A DNA stretch of 56,942 bases from Motilimonas cestriensis. GTDB taxonomy: Bacteria > Pseudomonadota > Gammaproteobacteria > Enterobacterales > CBDFNC01. The notes below the pieces were generated by a model. That model had not been told where the DNA came from, did not search any database, and saw only the letters and a program-made list of their open reading frames with translations. Made by a program: the position numbers and the translations under genes. Below, piece by piece: positions 26,966 to 36,023 of the stretch. Within the stretch, counting starts at the first letter, position 1. Each line of letters starts with the position of its first letter. Where the stretch lies: positions 1-56,942 of the forward strand of contig NZ_JAIMJA010000026.1 in NCBI RefSeq assembly GCF_021295315.1, written 5' to 3'.

Positions 26966-28186
26966 TTGAGTCAGTCATTTTCTGTATCCGCGCTGCGAGC
27001 GCAGTTTCCTGTGTTGCAACAAAGCTGTAATGGTCATGCTCTGGTCTATCTCGATAGTGCCGCCACCACACAAAAGCCGCAGTCAGTGATTGACGCGATG
27101 AATAATTACTACCAATACAACAATGCCAACGTACATCGTGCGGCACATTGTCTAAGTGCTAAGGCGACCCAAGCCTTTGAACAAGTAAGAGACGAGGTGC
27201 GCAGCTTTATTAATGCGCCTAAGCGTGAAGAAGTGATTTGGACTAAGGGCGCAACCGAGGCCATTAACCTAGTGGCGCAAAGTTATGGCGCCTTGTTAGA
27301 GGCAGGAGATGAGATCATCATTTCCACCATGGAGCATCACGCTAATATTGTGCCTTGGCAGTTATTAGCGCAGCAGCTGAAGTTAGTGTTAAAAGTGATC
27401 CCACTGACTGACACGGGTGAATTGGATTTAACCGCGTTTGCGCAATTACTGACAGAGAAAACGCGTTTAGTCGCGGTGACGCATATCTCTAATGTGCTGG
27501 GCACGGTAAACCCCATCGCTGGGATTGTTGCGTTAAGCCATCAAGTAGGCGCGAAAGTGCTGGTGGACGGCTCACAAACGGTGGCGCATTTGCCAATTGA
27601 CGTACAGGCCTTAGATTGTGACTTTTATGTGTTCTCGGGTCATAAAATGTATGGGCCAACAGGCATCGGTGTACTTTATGGTAAGGCTGACTTACTCAAT
27701 GCCATGCCGGTATGGCAAACCGGTGGTGAGATGATCAAAAAAGTGAGCTTCTCAGGCACTACCTTTAATGCCTTGCCGTTTAAATTTGAGCCCGGCACCC
27801 CTAATATTTCAGGTGTGATAGGCCTTGGCGCGGCAGTCGCGTTTTTGCAACAGCAAGATCGCGCAGCATTATTGCACTATGAGCAGGGGCTGTTTGAGTA
27901 TGCTAAAGCGCAGCTCTTATCATTACCCGATATAGCCCTTGTTGGTAATGCCGCACAACAAGCAGGGGTGATAAGCTTTGTGGTGAAGGGAGAGCATCAC
28001 AGTGATATCGCTACCTTACTGGATCAACAAGGCATCGCGATTCGCGCTGGCCATCACTGTGCCATGCCATTAATGGAGTCGTTAGGGCTCGGTGGCACCT
28101 TGCGCTTGTCGATCGCTTGTTATAATGATCAACAAGATATAGATAGCTTTATTGCCGCCCTGCACAAAACCTTGGAGTTTTTATAA
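26966..28186 (+). CDS. csdA: Cysteine desulfurase CsdA (SufS-type)
   Basis: This PLP enzyme takes sulfur from cysteine as an enzyme persulfide. The 406-residue protein has the class V aminotransferase features: YLDSAATTQKP, ANVHRAAH, EHHANIVPW, the PLP lysine in FSGHKMYGPTG and the persulfide cysteine in RAGHHCAMP. The start is set at TTG 26966, which has AAGGTGG five bases ahead; TTG 26945 is a longer alternative. Its stop overlaps the csdE start (TAATG), and tcdA follows on the other strand. This is the csdA-csdE-tcdA (csdL) grouping seen in E. coli. Confidence 0.93.
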   Translation: MSQSFSVSALRAQFPVLQQSCNGHALVYLDSAATTQKPQSVIDAMNNYYQYNNANVHRAAHCLSAKATQAFEQVRDEVRSFINAPKREEVIWTKGATEAINLVAQSYGALLEAGDEIIISTMEHHANIVPWQLLAQQLKLVLKVIPLTDTGELDLTAFAQLLTEKTRLVAVTHISNVLGTVNPIAGIVALSHQVGAKVLVDGSQTVAHLPIDVQALDCDFYVFSGHKMYGPTGIGVLYGKADLLNAMPVWQTGGEMIKKVSFSGTTFNALPFKFEPGTPNISGVIGLGAAVAFLQQQDRAALLHYEQGLFEYAKAQLLSLPDIALVGNAAQQAGVISFVVKGEHHSDIATLLDQQGIAIRAGHHCAMPLMESLGLGGTLRLSIACYNDQQDIDSFIAALHKTLEFL

Positions 28187-28617
28187 TGCCCAATCAATTA
28201 GTGCCTAATCTGTTTGGTAATGAAATCAGCAGTGATGACGTGCTGGATTTATTCGCGCAGCAATCGGGTTGGGAAGCGCGCTATCGGCAAATTATTGTGC
28301 TGGGCAAGCAGCTCAGTGAGTTACCACAAGTCTTTAAAAATGAAGAACATCAAGTGGATGGCTGTGAAAGTGCGGCTTGGCTGGTCAGCCGTGAACAAGC
28401 GGGCGTTTGGCAATTTTATGTTGCCAGTGATACCCGCATTGTTAATGGTTTACTCGCGATTGTACTGGCGGCTTATAATGGCAAAACCGCTAATCAAATT
28501 AATGACTTTGATATTGAAAGTTACTTTGATCAGCTCGGCTTATCCAAGCAACTTAGCCCGTCACGCGCGAACGGTCTGCATGCGGTGGTACAAGCTATTA
28601 AAGGTGTTGCTGTTTAG
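28186..28617 (+). CDS. csdE: SufE-family sulfur acceptor CsdE
   Basis: A 143-residue SufE-fold protein that accepts sulfur from CsdA and passes it on. The acceptor cysteine is in VDGCESAAW and the typical C-terminal SPSRANGLHAV is present. It overlaps csdA by one base, so the two are coupled. A short hairpin (28629-28644) follows without a T tract. Confidence 0.93.
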   Translation: MPNQLVPNLFGNEISSDDVLDLFAQQSGWEARYRQIIVLGKQLSELPQVFKNEEHQVDGCESAAWLVSREQAGVWQFYVASDTRIVNGLLAIVLAAYNGKTANQINDFDIESYFDQLGLSKQLSPSRANGLHAVVQAIKGVAV

Positions 28618-28694
28618 GCTTTGTAGGACCTGAGCTTGCTCAGGGAATCGGTGAGATATTCGCCTAGCTCGCCTCCTATATGTTTTATGCCTGA

Positions 28695-28841
28695 TTAAAA
28701 CTGATAACTCGCCAGTGGCGGTAACTTCGACTCAGGCATAAATTCACCCTTGATTATCCACTGTGGGGAATCGTCAGTTTCAAACTCCGGCAAGAGGCCA
28801 AATTGGTAATAATAAGAAGCAAAGAATTGGTCGTTTAGGTT
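28695..28841 (-). pseudogene. Possible C-terminal remnant of an unidentified gene
   Basis: Directly downstream of tcdA a 48-codon open frame ends in TAA. It reads like real protein (SYYYQFGLLPEF, SPQWIIKGEF, PPLASYQF) but has no ATG, GTG or TTG near its start and is closed by a stop on the tcdA side. It may be the tail of a gene whose front was lost, or chance. No family was recognised. Confidence 0.3.
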
Positions 28842-29614
28842 TTATCTGCCAATTTTTTTAACACCCGCGACACCGCGACAAAAGCAAAGCTGGCGGTGAC
28901 ATGGGTGGCTGCGCCAAAGCCGGAGCTGCAATCCATCTTCATATTGCCATCACTTTGCGCTTTGGCATGACATACGCCGCCGTCTAAATCGGGGTAAATC
29001 AATTGCTCGGTCGAATACACACAATCAACGCCAAATTTGCGCTTGGTATTTTTAGTAAAGTTATAAAAGCGGCGTAGATCCGAGCGCACTTTTGCGGCTA
29101 GCGGGTCCTGAATGGTCTTGGCTAAATCACCCAGCTGAATTTGCGTTGGATCGATCTGACCACCGGCGCCGCCAATAGTAATAATCGGCACCTTATTGCG
29201 TTTGCAGTGAGCAATGAGTGCCGCTTTGGCGCGCACACTATCAATGGCATCCACCACATAATCAAACTCGGTGGAGATATGCTCAAACAAGTTCTCTTTG
29301 CTAATAAAATCGTCGATGCAATGCACTTGGCATTCTGGGTTTATTTCAAGAATGCGCGCAGCCATTGCCTCAATTTTTTGCTGGCCGATGGTGCTGGTTA
29401 AGGCGTGGATCTGACGATTGGTATTGGTAGTACAAATATCGTCCATATCGATCAAGCTAATTTGGCCAATGCCTGAGCGAGCGAGCGCTTCTGCTACCCA
29501 GCTGCCCACGCCGCCAATGCCAATCACACACACGTGTGCTTGCTGAAATGTTTGCAAAGCTGCCGCGCCATAAAGCCGTGCAATCCCACCAAACCGATTC
29601 TCAAATGACGACAT
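28835..29614 (-). CDS. tcdA: tRNA threonylcarbamoyladenosine dehydratase TcdA
   Basis: TcdA (CsdL/YgdL) is an E1-like ATP-dependent enzyme that cyclises t6A37 to ct6A in tRNAs reading ANN codons. The 259-residue protein shows the nucleotide loop GIGGVGSWVAEALARSG, the arginine and aspartate motif NTNRQIHA, DAIDSVRAKA, and the C-terminal SDGNMKMDCSSGFGA block. It faces csdA-csdE, which supply its sulfur-transfer partner proteins in E. coli. Confidence 0.95.
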   Translation of the reverse strand: MSSFENRFGGIARLYGAAALQTFQQAHVCVIGIGGVGSWVAEALARSGIGQISLIDMDDICTTNTNRQIHALTSTIGQQKIEAMAARILEINPECQVHCIDDFISKENLFEHISTEFDYVVDAIDSVRAKAALIAHCKRNKVPIITIGGAGGQIDPTQIQLGDLAKTIQDPLAAKVRSDLRRFYNFTKNTKRKFGVDCVYSTEQLIYPDLDGGVCHAKAQSDGNMKMDCSSGFGAATHVTASFAFVAVSRVLKKLADKT

Positions 29615-29874
29615 GTAACCCCCTTTTATGCTCGCGGCGCATTATATACCCAATCGACCTAGAGATGCTTGAAACATGCATCTTTGGTTATCGCGAAAAC
29701 ACGCCAAGCATCGATTTTTTAGCTCTATTGACGTTAATGCCTCTTTTTTAGGCACAAAAAACCAAACCTCACACAAGCTTACACACCATGACAAAATTGC
29801 TACAGAACCAAGTAATAGGATCGCGTACCTTGCCATCATCACATCATGGCTATTATCCATAGCCTATTAAAAAC
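29615..29874. other. Intergenic region between tcdA and dgkA
   Basis: These 260 bases hold divergent promoters. A small hairpin, AGATGC/GCATCT, sits near 29661-29682. Overlapping open frames of 60-70 codons occur on both strands, but neither has a credible ribosome site or family signature, so neither is called. Confidence 0.5.
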
Positions 29875-29904
29875 ATGAGCAATTGTAGAAAAATGGAGTT
29901 TAAC

Positions 29905-30270
29905 TTGAAACCAAATAAGGTGGGTATTGAGCGTATTATTGATGCGACAGGCTATTCAATTAAAGGGCTAAAAGCGGCATGGTTAAATGAAGCTGCATTC
30001 CGTCAAGAAGTGGTCCTCTTGGTGATTTTTTCTGTGGTAGCAACCCTGTTACCAGTGTCTAACTTAGCGCGCATTTTGCTTATTTCGAGCCTGCTGCTTA
30101 TTGTTATTGTTGAACTAATGAACTCCGCGGTTGAAGCTGTCGTGGATCGAATTGGTGATGAGTGGCATGAACTGAGTGGCTGAGCGAAGGATATTGCCTC
30201 TGCTGCGGTGTTTATTGCTTTGGGGCTAGCACTATTTGTTTGGGTTTCCGTTGTGGTGGACTTACTATGA
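29905..30270 (+). pseudogene. dgkA: Diacylglycerol kinase dgkA interrupted by an in-frame TGA
   Basis: DgkA phosphorylates diacylglycerol at the inner membrane, recycling the lipid left by envelope sugar transferases. The reading frame matches E. coli DgkA throughout: GYSIKGLKAAWLNEAAFRQE, VELMNSAVEAVVDRIGDEWHELSG. Then TGA at 30181 replaces the conserved Arg92 codon (one change from CGA), after which the frame goes on with AKDIASAAV and the third membrane helix to TGA at 30268. Read through, it would be 121 residues, the normal length. As it stands it gives 92 residues and loses catalytic Lys94-Asp95 and helix 3. The start is TTG 29905 with GGAG six bases ahead; ATG 29875 is an alternative. 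The ancestral stop overlaps the eptA start (ATGA). Confidence 0.88.
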
Positions 30271-31913
30271 AACAAATAAAACTAGCTACACTAAGACTTT
30301 CCTTTAGCTCCTTCACTTTTTTGTTGGCGCTTTACTTTGCCTTAATCGTCAATATTCCCGTCTACAAAGAGCTGCACAGTATCTTAATACAACAGGGTGA
30401 ATTCAAAGTTGGTTTTGCTATTTCGTTACCGATTTTTTTTATTGCAGCGCTAAATTTAATCTTCAACCTGTTTACTTGGCCTTGGCTAGGGAAACCGTTC
30501 TTTGCTTTACTGTTGGTTCTGTCATCGATGGTGAGCTATGCAAGTTTTCATTATGGCACCCTATTTGACTATGACATGATGGTCAACATCGTTGAAACCG
30601 ATCCTAGCGAAGCCAGTTCTTACCTAAGCTTATACTCAGTAAGTTGGACATTAATGATGGGGATTATTCCCGCTATTTTGGTCTTTGCTGTTAAGCTGAC
30701 GACAGAGGGGGCATTTGGTCGTGTGTTGTTGAAAAAATTACTGAGTATGGCGCTATCGATAGTGGTTATTGTATTGATTGCCGCACTCTACTATCAGGAT
30801 TATAGCTCTGTAGGTCGTAATAATTCTTACCTTAAAAAGATGCTGATCCCGACTTATTTTGTTCACAGTGCGAGTAAATTAGTCAACACAAGATACTTAA
30901 CCACGCCACAGCCTTATCGCCAACTTGGCCTAGATGCCAAGCAGTCTGAGCAAGCCTTACAAATGGCCGAACAAAAAACCACCTTGTTAGTATTGGTTGT
31001 CGGTGAAACAGCGCGTTCGCAAAATTATGAACTCAATGGGTATGATCGCCCGACCAATAAATACATCCGAAACCTCAACGTCATTTCATATCAAGATGTC
31101 AGCGCTTGTGGTACATCGACGGCCATATCGTTACCTTGTATGTTTTCTTATCTGCCTCGCTCTAATTTCGATCGCCAGGTTGCAAATAACCAAGATAATG
31201 TACTGGATATCCTTAAGACGGCAGAGGTGTCTCAGCTTTGGCTAGAGAATAACGGTGGTGATAAAGGGGTTGCTCGCAATATCGAATTATTTACCGTCGA
31301 CCGTTCTCGTAAAGACAGTTTCTGTAACGGCAGTACTTGCCATGACATGGCGCTATTGCAAGATTTTGAGCAAAACGTCGCTAAATTAAAAGGGAACATG
31401 CTAATTAATATGCATTTAATTGGCAGTCACGGGCCCACTTACTTTCAGCGTTACCCTGAAGAGCAACGTGAATTTAAGCCTGACTGTCAGAGGGCTGATA
31501 TCGAAAACTGCTCCGTTGAACAAATTATCAACACGTATGACAACACCATTCTTTATACGGATTATGTGTTGAGCGAAACAATAAAAAAACTCAAAGTGCT
31601 AGAGGCGCGCTATAACACGGCATTAGTTTATATCTCGGATCACGGTGAATCGCTGGGCGAGGGCGGCTTATTTCTCCATGGTATGCCTTACCGCTTAGCG
31701 CCAGAATATCAAACCAAAGTACCCTTGATGCTCTGGATGTCACCAAGCTTTGCGCAAGCAAAAAATATCAATCAAGATTGCTTAAAGGCATCCGCACGCC
31801 AAACGGATCTATTTTCACACGATTATATTTTCCATTCATTACTTGGAATTCTGGATGTTCATACCAAGGTGTATGACTCCTCTCTCGACTTGTTCGAGCC
31901 TTGTCGAGCATAA
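30267..31913 (+). CDS. eptA: Lipid A phosphoethanolamine transferase EptA
   Basis: EptA moves phosphoethanolamine from phosphatidylethanolamine to lipid A phosphate on the periplasmic face of the inner membrane, lowering negative charge and polymyxin binding. The releases feed diacylglycerol to DgkA, which explains the dgkA-eptA pairing. The 548-residue protein has five N-terminal helices (about 1-190) and a sulfatase-fold domain with VGETARSQNY, the nucleophile threonine in CGTSTAISLPCMFS, and SDHGESLGE. ATG 30267 overlaps the ancestral dgkA stop as ATGA, so the upstream frame extension is not used. The family includes chromosomal and mobile colistin-resistance enzymes; nothing here suggests mobility. 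Confidence 0.94.
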   Translation: MKQIKLATLRLSFSSFTFLLALYFALIVNIPVYKELHSILIQQGEFKVGFAISLPIFFIAALNLIFNLFTWPWLGKPFFALLLVLSSMVSYASFHYGTLFDYDMMVNIVETDPSEASSYLSLYSVSWTLMMGIIPAILVFAVKLTTEGAFGRVLLKKLLSMALSIVVIVLIAALYYQDYSSVGRNNSYLKKMLIPTYFVHSASKLVNTRYLTTPQPYRQLGLDAKQSEQALQMAEQKTTLLVLVVGETARSQNYELNGYDRPTNKYIRNLNVISYQDVSACGTSTAISLPCMFSYLPRSNFDRQVANNQDNVLDILKTAEVSQLWLENNGGDKGVARNIELFTVDRSRKDSFCNGSTCHDMALLQDFEQNVAKLKGNMLINMHLIGSHGPTYFQRYPEEQREFKPDCQRADIENCSVEQIINTYDNTILYTDYVLSETIKKLKVLEARYNTALVYISDHGESLGEGGLFLHGMPYRLAPEYQTKVPLMLWMSPSFAQAKNINQDCLKASARQTDLFSHDYIFHSLLGILDVHTKVYDSSLDLFEPCRA

Positions 31914-31950
31914 AGCGAAAGTATCTATTGCGAAAGATAGAGAGCCCACT

Positions 31951-31983
31951 ACAAAAAAACCAAGGCATTAGCCTTGGTTTTTT
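31951..31983. terminator. Bidirectional terminator between eptA and ilvC
   Basis: Stem AAACCAAGGC (31957-31966)/GCCTTGGTTT (31971-31980) with an ATTA loop, flanked by A and T runs. It serves both converging genes. Confidence 0.9.
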
Positions 31984-32007
31984 GTTTAAAACAAGTTGCT
32001 TGCTAGC

Positions 32008-33495
32008 TTATTTAGCCGCTTCAACAATTGCTTTCATGTCGCTCATGTAGCCGCGTAGTTTCTTACCTACGATTTCTACTGGGTGAGTGCGAATTGCTTC
32101 GTTCACTTCGATTAAACGTTTGTTGTCTACTGAGTTAGTTTTCAGGTTTAGACCCTTACCGATTAATTCAGAGCTTAAGCCATTTACGTAGTCTTTCAGC
32201 ATTGGCACGGCAGCGTGAGCAAACAAGTAACAGCCGTATTCAGCTGTATCTGAAATGACCACGTTCATTTCGTAAAGTTTCTTACGTGCAATCGTGTTAG
32301 CGATTAGTGGTGTTTCGTGTAGTGACTCGTAGTAAGCAGACTCTTCGATGATGCCAGATGCAGTCATCGCTTCAAACGCTAGCTCAACACCTGCTTTAAC
32401 CATCGCCACTAGTAGAATACCGTTGTCGTAGAACTCTTGCTCATCGATAACTACGTCTGAAGGACCTTCTTTTTCAAAGCCAGTTTCAGCCGTTTCTTCA
32501 CGCCATGTTAATAGGTTTTTGTCATCATTGGCCCAGTCTTCCATCATAGTTTTAGAGAAGTGACCTGTGATGATGTCGTCCATGTGCTTGTTGAAAAGTG
32601 GACGCATGGTCACTTTCAACTCTTCAGCCATGTCGAATGCTTTAATTTTAGCTGGGTTAGATAGACGATCCATCATGTTAGTGATGCCGCCGTATTTAAG
32701 GCCTTCTGTTACCGTTTCCCAACCGTATTGGATTAGTTTCGCTGCGTAGCCCGCTTCGATACCGTCAGCAACCATCTTGTCGTATGCCAAGATAGCGCCT
32801 GTTTGCAACATACCACATAGGATAGTTTGCTCACCCATCAAGTCAGATTTAACTTCAGCAACAAAAGAAGACTCAAGTACACCGGCACGGTCGCCACCAG
32901 TAGCACTGGCGTAAGCCTTAGCAATTTCAAAGCCTTGACCTTTAGGGTCGTTCTCAGGGTGAACCGCCATTAGGGTTGGTACACCAAAGCCACGCTTGTA
33001 CTCTTCACGTACTTCTGAGCCCGGGCACTTAGGTGCAACCATGATTACCGTGATGTCTTTACGGATTTGCATGCCTTCTTCAACGATGTTGAAACCGTGT
33101 GAGTAAGCCAGTGTTGCGCCTTCTTTCATTAACGGCATTACCGCGTTTACTACGCTAGTGTGCTGTTTGTCTGGCGTTAGGTTTAATACTAGATCTGCAG
33201 TTGGGATTAGGTTTTCGTAAGTGTCTACGTTAAAGCCATTTTCTTTTGCGTTTTTGTAAGACTGGCGTTGCTCTTTGATCGCTGCTTCACGTAATGCATA
33301 AGAAATGTCTAGGCCTGAATCACGCATGTTTAGACCTTGGTTTAGGCCTTGAGCACCACAACCGATAACTACAATTTTCCAACCTTTGATGAATTCACAG
33401 CCGTTCGCGAACTCGCTACGATCCATGAAGCGACATTTGCCTAGTTGCTCTAATTGTTGACGCAAGTTAAGCGTATTAAAGTAGTTATTAGCCAT
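32008..33495 (-). CDS. ilvC: Ketol-acid reductoisomerase IlvC (class II, long form)
   Basis: IlvC carries out alkyl migration and NADPH reduction of acetolactate or acetohydroxybutyrate in valine and isoleucine synthesis. The 495-residue protein is the long enterobacterial type with a duplicated C-terminal domain. It has the nucleotide loop [17 protein letters not shown] with the arginine of an NADPH enzyme (SYALR), and metal ligands Asp and Glu in [10 protein letters not shown] and further on. The start at 33495 has AGGGAA ahead and matches the family ([10 protein letters not shown]). It is divergent from ilvY, which activates ilvC in E. coli. Confidence 0.96.
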   Translation of the reverse strand: MANNYFNTLNLRQQLEQLGKCRFMDRSEFANGCEFIKGWKIVVIGCGAQGLNQGLNMRDSGLDISYALREAAIKEQRQSYKNAKENGFNVDTYENLIPTADLVLNLTPDKQHTSVVNAVMPLMKEGATLAYSHGFNIVEEGMQIRKDITVIMVAPKCPGSEVREEYKRGFGVPTLMAVHPENDPKGQGFEIAKAYASATGGDRAGVLESSFVAEVKSDLMGEQTILCGMLQTGAILAYDKMVADGIEAGYAAKLIQYGWETVTEGLKYGGITNMMDRLSNPAKIKAFDMAEELKVTMRPLFNKHMDDIITGHFSKTMMEDWANDDKNLLTWREETAETGFEKEGPSDVVIDEQEFYDNGILLVAMVKAGVELAFEAMTASGIIEESAYYESLHETPLIANTIARKKLYEMNVVISDTAEYGCYLFAHAAVPMLKDYVNGLSSELIGKGLNLKTNSVDNKRLIEVNEAIRTHPVEIVGKKLRGYMSDMKAIVEAAK

Positions 33496-33610
33496 GAGAT
33501 GTTCCCTTTGCATGTATATTTAGAATTTTTGGTGGCCTAGGTAGTTGACCTGATTGCCACTCGACGTAGAGCACTATATAACAAGAACTACGTTGCTTAA
33601 AATGATATAT

Positions 33611-33638
33611 TTGCAAACTTATATTGCAAATAGTGCAA
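33611..33638. promoter_or_regulatory. IlvY-type operator between ilvC and ilvY
   Basis: TTGCAA occurs at 33611-33616 and 33624-33629, and GTGCAA at 33633-33638. In E. coli IlvY binds TTGCAAT-type elements in the ilvY-ilvC spacer. Position and motif agree, but the exact half-sites are inferred. Confidence 0.55.
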
Positions 33639-33665
33639 CATCAGTTTGACGCAGCGGAGGTATTT

Positions 33666-34544
33666 ATGGATTTAAAATCACTACAGGCATTTATCCACCT
33701 TGCTAATAGCCATCATTTCGGCAAATCCGCTGAAGCGCTGCATCTTAGCCCATCTACTTTAAGCCGTATTATTCAGCGCTTAGAGCAAGAGGTTGGCAGC
33801 AGTTTGTTACAGCGCGATAACCGTAGTGTGGCATTGACACCCGCAGGGCAAAAATTTCTTGGTTTTGCGCAGCAGCAATTGGATAGCTGGCAAATGTTAA
33901 AGCTTGATTTACAAGAGCATGACACGCAATTAGAAGGAAAGCTGAGTATTTATTGTTCGGTTACCGCAGCCTACAGTCACCTACCGGCTATTTTGGATCG
34001 TTTTCGCTTTGCTCATCCACAGGTTGAAATCGTGCTGGCAACGGGGGATGCTGCGCAAGCAGTAGAGAGAGTGCAGTATGAGCAAGCGGATGTTGCCATC
34101 GCTGCTTGCCCAGATAATTTGTCGAGCCAGCTAAAGTTTTACAGCTTGGCGGAAATTCCTTTGTCGGTTATCGCGCCAATGATCGCTTGCTCTGTGCAGC
34201 AGCAAATGAGTCAAAAGCCTATTCCTTGGCAGCAACTGCCTTATATTTTGCCTGAACATGGCCCTGCACGCCGGCGTATTAATTCTTGGTTTCGGCAAAT
34301 GCACATTCGCAAACCCCATATTTACGCTAGCGTGACAGGCCACGAAGCCTTGGTCAGCATGGTTGCCTTGGGGTGTGGGGTGGGTATAGTGCCTGAAGTG
34401 GTCGTTGAGAACAGCCCTGTGCGCGACCGAGTGCAAGTAGTCAAAACCGATAAGTTATTAGAGCCCTTTGATCTTGGTGTGGTGTGTTTGAAAAAGCGCG
34501 CACCAGATCCGCTGATTAGTGCTTTTTTAACGGCGTTGAATTAG
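33666..34544 (+). CDS. ilvY: LysR-family activator IlvY
   Basis: A 292-residue LysR regulator that senses acetolactate-type substrates and activates the divergent ilvC. The N-terminal helix-turn-helix (KSLQAFIHLANSHHFGKSAEAL, recognition SPSTLSRIIQRLE) is followed by the inducer domain from about residue 90. ATG 33666 has GGAGG five bases ahead and matches the family start MDLKSLQ. Divergent arrangement with ilvC is the main support for naming it IlvY. Confidence 0.93.
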   Translation: MDLKSLQAFIHLANSHHFGKSAEALHLSPSTLSRIIQRLEQEVGSSLLQRDNRSVALTPAGQKFLGFAQQQLDSWQMLKLDLQEHDTQLEGKLSIYCSVTAAYSHLPAILDRFRFAHPQVEIVLATGDAAQAVERVQYEQADVAIAACPDNLSSQLKFYSLAEIPLSVIAPMIACSVQQQMSQKPIPWQQLPYILPEHGPARRRINSWFRQMHIRKPHIYASVTGHEALVSMVALGCGVGIVPEVVVENSPVRDRVQVVKTDKLLEPFDLGVVCLKKRAPDPLISAFLTALN

Positions 34545-34632
34545 TTCACAGAATCGCCATTCTAGTTGGCCTAAATCATGGTGTATCAGGCAGAAAACCC
34601 TTATGGTGTAAATGCTTAATAGGAGCCTGCCA

Positions 34633-35436
34633 ATGACAACAATAGAAGATATTCAACAAGCGATAGCGGATCTGGCGCTCGCAGGAAAAACCTTATTTAT
34701 TCACGGTTCAATCAAGTCATTTGGTCATTTAGAAGGAGGCGCTGCAAGTTTATTTGATCCTCTTATTGCCGCTGACTGCACCTTGATCATGCCTAGCTTT
34801 ACTTATTCACCTTTGGCTAATCCGCCATCCAGTTGGCAGTGTGCAGGCAATGGACACCGAGGCGAATGGGATTTTTTTACTCCAGAGCCTTTTGATGTGC
34901 AAGGTAATGATATTGAGCCGAGCATGGGCGCGTTGCCGAAGGCGTTGTTACACTATCCCAATCGTGAGCGTAGTCAGCATCCAATTAATTCTTTTGTTGG
35001 TGTGGGTCCTCACGCCGCAGAAATATTACAGCACCAGACCTTACAAAACGTTTATGGCCTATACGAAAACCAGCCACAGGCTTGGGTATTAACGTTGGGC
35101 GTTGATTTAACATCCGTAACACCGATCCATTATGGCGAGCAACTCAGTGGCCGTGAGCTCTTTCAGCGTTGGGCGCAGCAAATTAATCCGCACACGGGGC
35201 AAGTCGAAACCGTACTTGCTGCCATTGGCAGTTGCTCTAACGGCTTTAACAACTTAGCGCCTGTACTTGCACCTATTGCACGCGAATACACTGTTGGCGC
35301 TAGCCTGTGGACCTTGTATCCCCTTGAGCCTTTAGTGAAACGTTGTAAACGCGCCATTAGCGCTCAGCAAAGTATCACTCACTGCCCCGATCAAAATTGT
35401 ATTCGCTGCCAAGATGCCATCGCCAGTGTTGGCTGA
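34633..35436 (+). CDS. AAC(3)-family N-acetyltransferase-like protein
   Basis: A 267-residue protein of the aminoglycoside 3-N-acetyltransferase / YokD / FrbF fold. Seen are the conserved early IHGSIKSFG, IMPSFTYSP, a P-x-x-GALPKALLHYPNRERSQHP block with the catalytic HP, and LGVDLTSVTPIHYGE. Acetyl-CoA is the expected donor. A C-terminal tail with HCPDQNCIRCQD (three cysteines) is unusual for the family. Real substrates of chromosomal members are mostly unknown, so antibiotic resistance should not be assumed. ATG 34633 has AGGAG seven bases ahead. Confidence 0.82.
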   Translation: MTTIEDIQQAIADLALAGKTLFIHGSIKSFGHLEGGAASLFDPLIAADCTLIMPSFTYSPLANPPSSWQCAGNGHRGEWDFFTPEPFDVQGNDIEPSMGALPKALLHYPNRERSQHPINSFVGVGPHAAEILQHQTLQNVYGLYENQPQAWVLTLGVDLTSVTPIHYGEQLSGRELFQRWAQQINPHTGQVETVLAAIGSCSNGFNNLAPVLAPIAREYTVGASLWTLYPLEPLVKRCKRAISAQQSITHCPDQNCIRCQDAIASVG

Positions 35437-35519
35437 ATTACATAACGTAGTCGCAAGGTTTAGGGGCTGTTTTTGTCGGGTAAAGGGGCTAGAATGAAGG
35501 CAGAATTTAAGGAGTTAAT

Positions 35520-35798
35520 ATGATCAACCCAAAGAAATTAGAAGAAATTGCCAAGCAAGTGTCCGAAGCTTTGCCACCCGGTGTAAAAACCATAGGTGAA
35601 GAAGTTGAGCGCAAAGTGAAGCAGGTATTGCAGTCACAACTCAACAAACTTGATCTGGTTAATCGTGAAGAATTTGAAGTGCAAACCCAGGTATTGCTGC
35701 GCACTCGTGAAAAGTTAATGGACATGGAGCAAAAACTGGCTGCACTTGAAGCAAAATTAGCTGACTCAAGTGATACACAGTTAAGCGAAAAGGAATAG
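35520..35798 (+). CDS. ubiK: Ubiquinone biosynthesis accessory factor UbiK
   Basis: A 92-residue coiled-coil protein collinear with E. coli UbiK (YqiC). An amphipathic N-terminus ([14 protein letters not shown]) is followed by [20 protein letters not shown] and a heptad-repeat tail. UbiK binds UbiJ and helps the Ubi metabolon work under oxygen. ATG has GGAG ahead. Confidence 0.95.
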   Translation: MINPKKLEEIAKQVSEALPPGVKTIGEEVERKVKQVLQSQLNKLDLVNREEFEVQTQVLLRTREKLMDMEQKLAALEAKLADSSDTQLSEKE

Positions 35799-35825
35799 TA
35801 ATTCGCACGCTGGAATAAACAGAAA

Positions 35826-35916
35826 GTATATTTTTCACCGAACCAACGTTGTCAATGTGTCGCTATACGCTTTGCGCTTTCATCTCTGAAGACAAAATTT
35901 TGCGGTGAAAACATAC
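35826..35916. repeat. MITE-like element with 14-15 bp terminal inverted repeats (copy A)
   Basis: GTATATTTTTCACCG at the left and CGGTGAAAACATAC at the right form imperfect terminal inverted repeats around about 60 bases. Positions 35863-35917 recur at 54551-54604 with only a few differences. It is too short to encode anything. Confidence 0.6.
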
Positions 35917-35942
35917 TGCCGGTGCGAATGAGAGACAGCAAC

Positions 35943-35972
35943 AAAAAGGATGCTTTTCAGCATCCTTTTTTT
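35943..35972. terminator. Bidirectional terminator between ubiK and the cpdB-like gene
   Basis: The stem AAAAAGGATGC (35943-35953)/GCATCCTTTTT (35960-35970), loop TTTTCA, has A and T flanks. It ends both converging genes. Confidence 0.85.
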
Positions 35973-36023
35973 CATCCTGGAACTACGGCCTAAGCCATTA
36001 CTTTGCTCAGAAATGATTTACCA

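Noticed and set aside
28629-28644. Hairpin CCTGAGC/GCTCAGG after csdE.
   Set aside because: The loop is only two bases and no T tract follows, so it is not scored as a terminator.
29642-29870. Overlapping 64- and 72-codon frames on both strands between tcdA and dgkA.
   Set aside because: They lie in a spacer needed for divergent promoters, lack ribosome sites, and cannot both be real.
30240-30266. The upstream extension of eptA.
   Set aside because: These codons are the end of the ancestral dgkA frame region, and ATG 30267 matches the family start.
34633-35436. Reading the AAC(3)-like gene as an antibiotic resistance gene.
   Set aside because: It is chromosomal, without mobility marks, and the family is broad; the substrate cannot be inferred.
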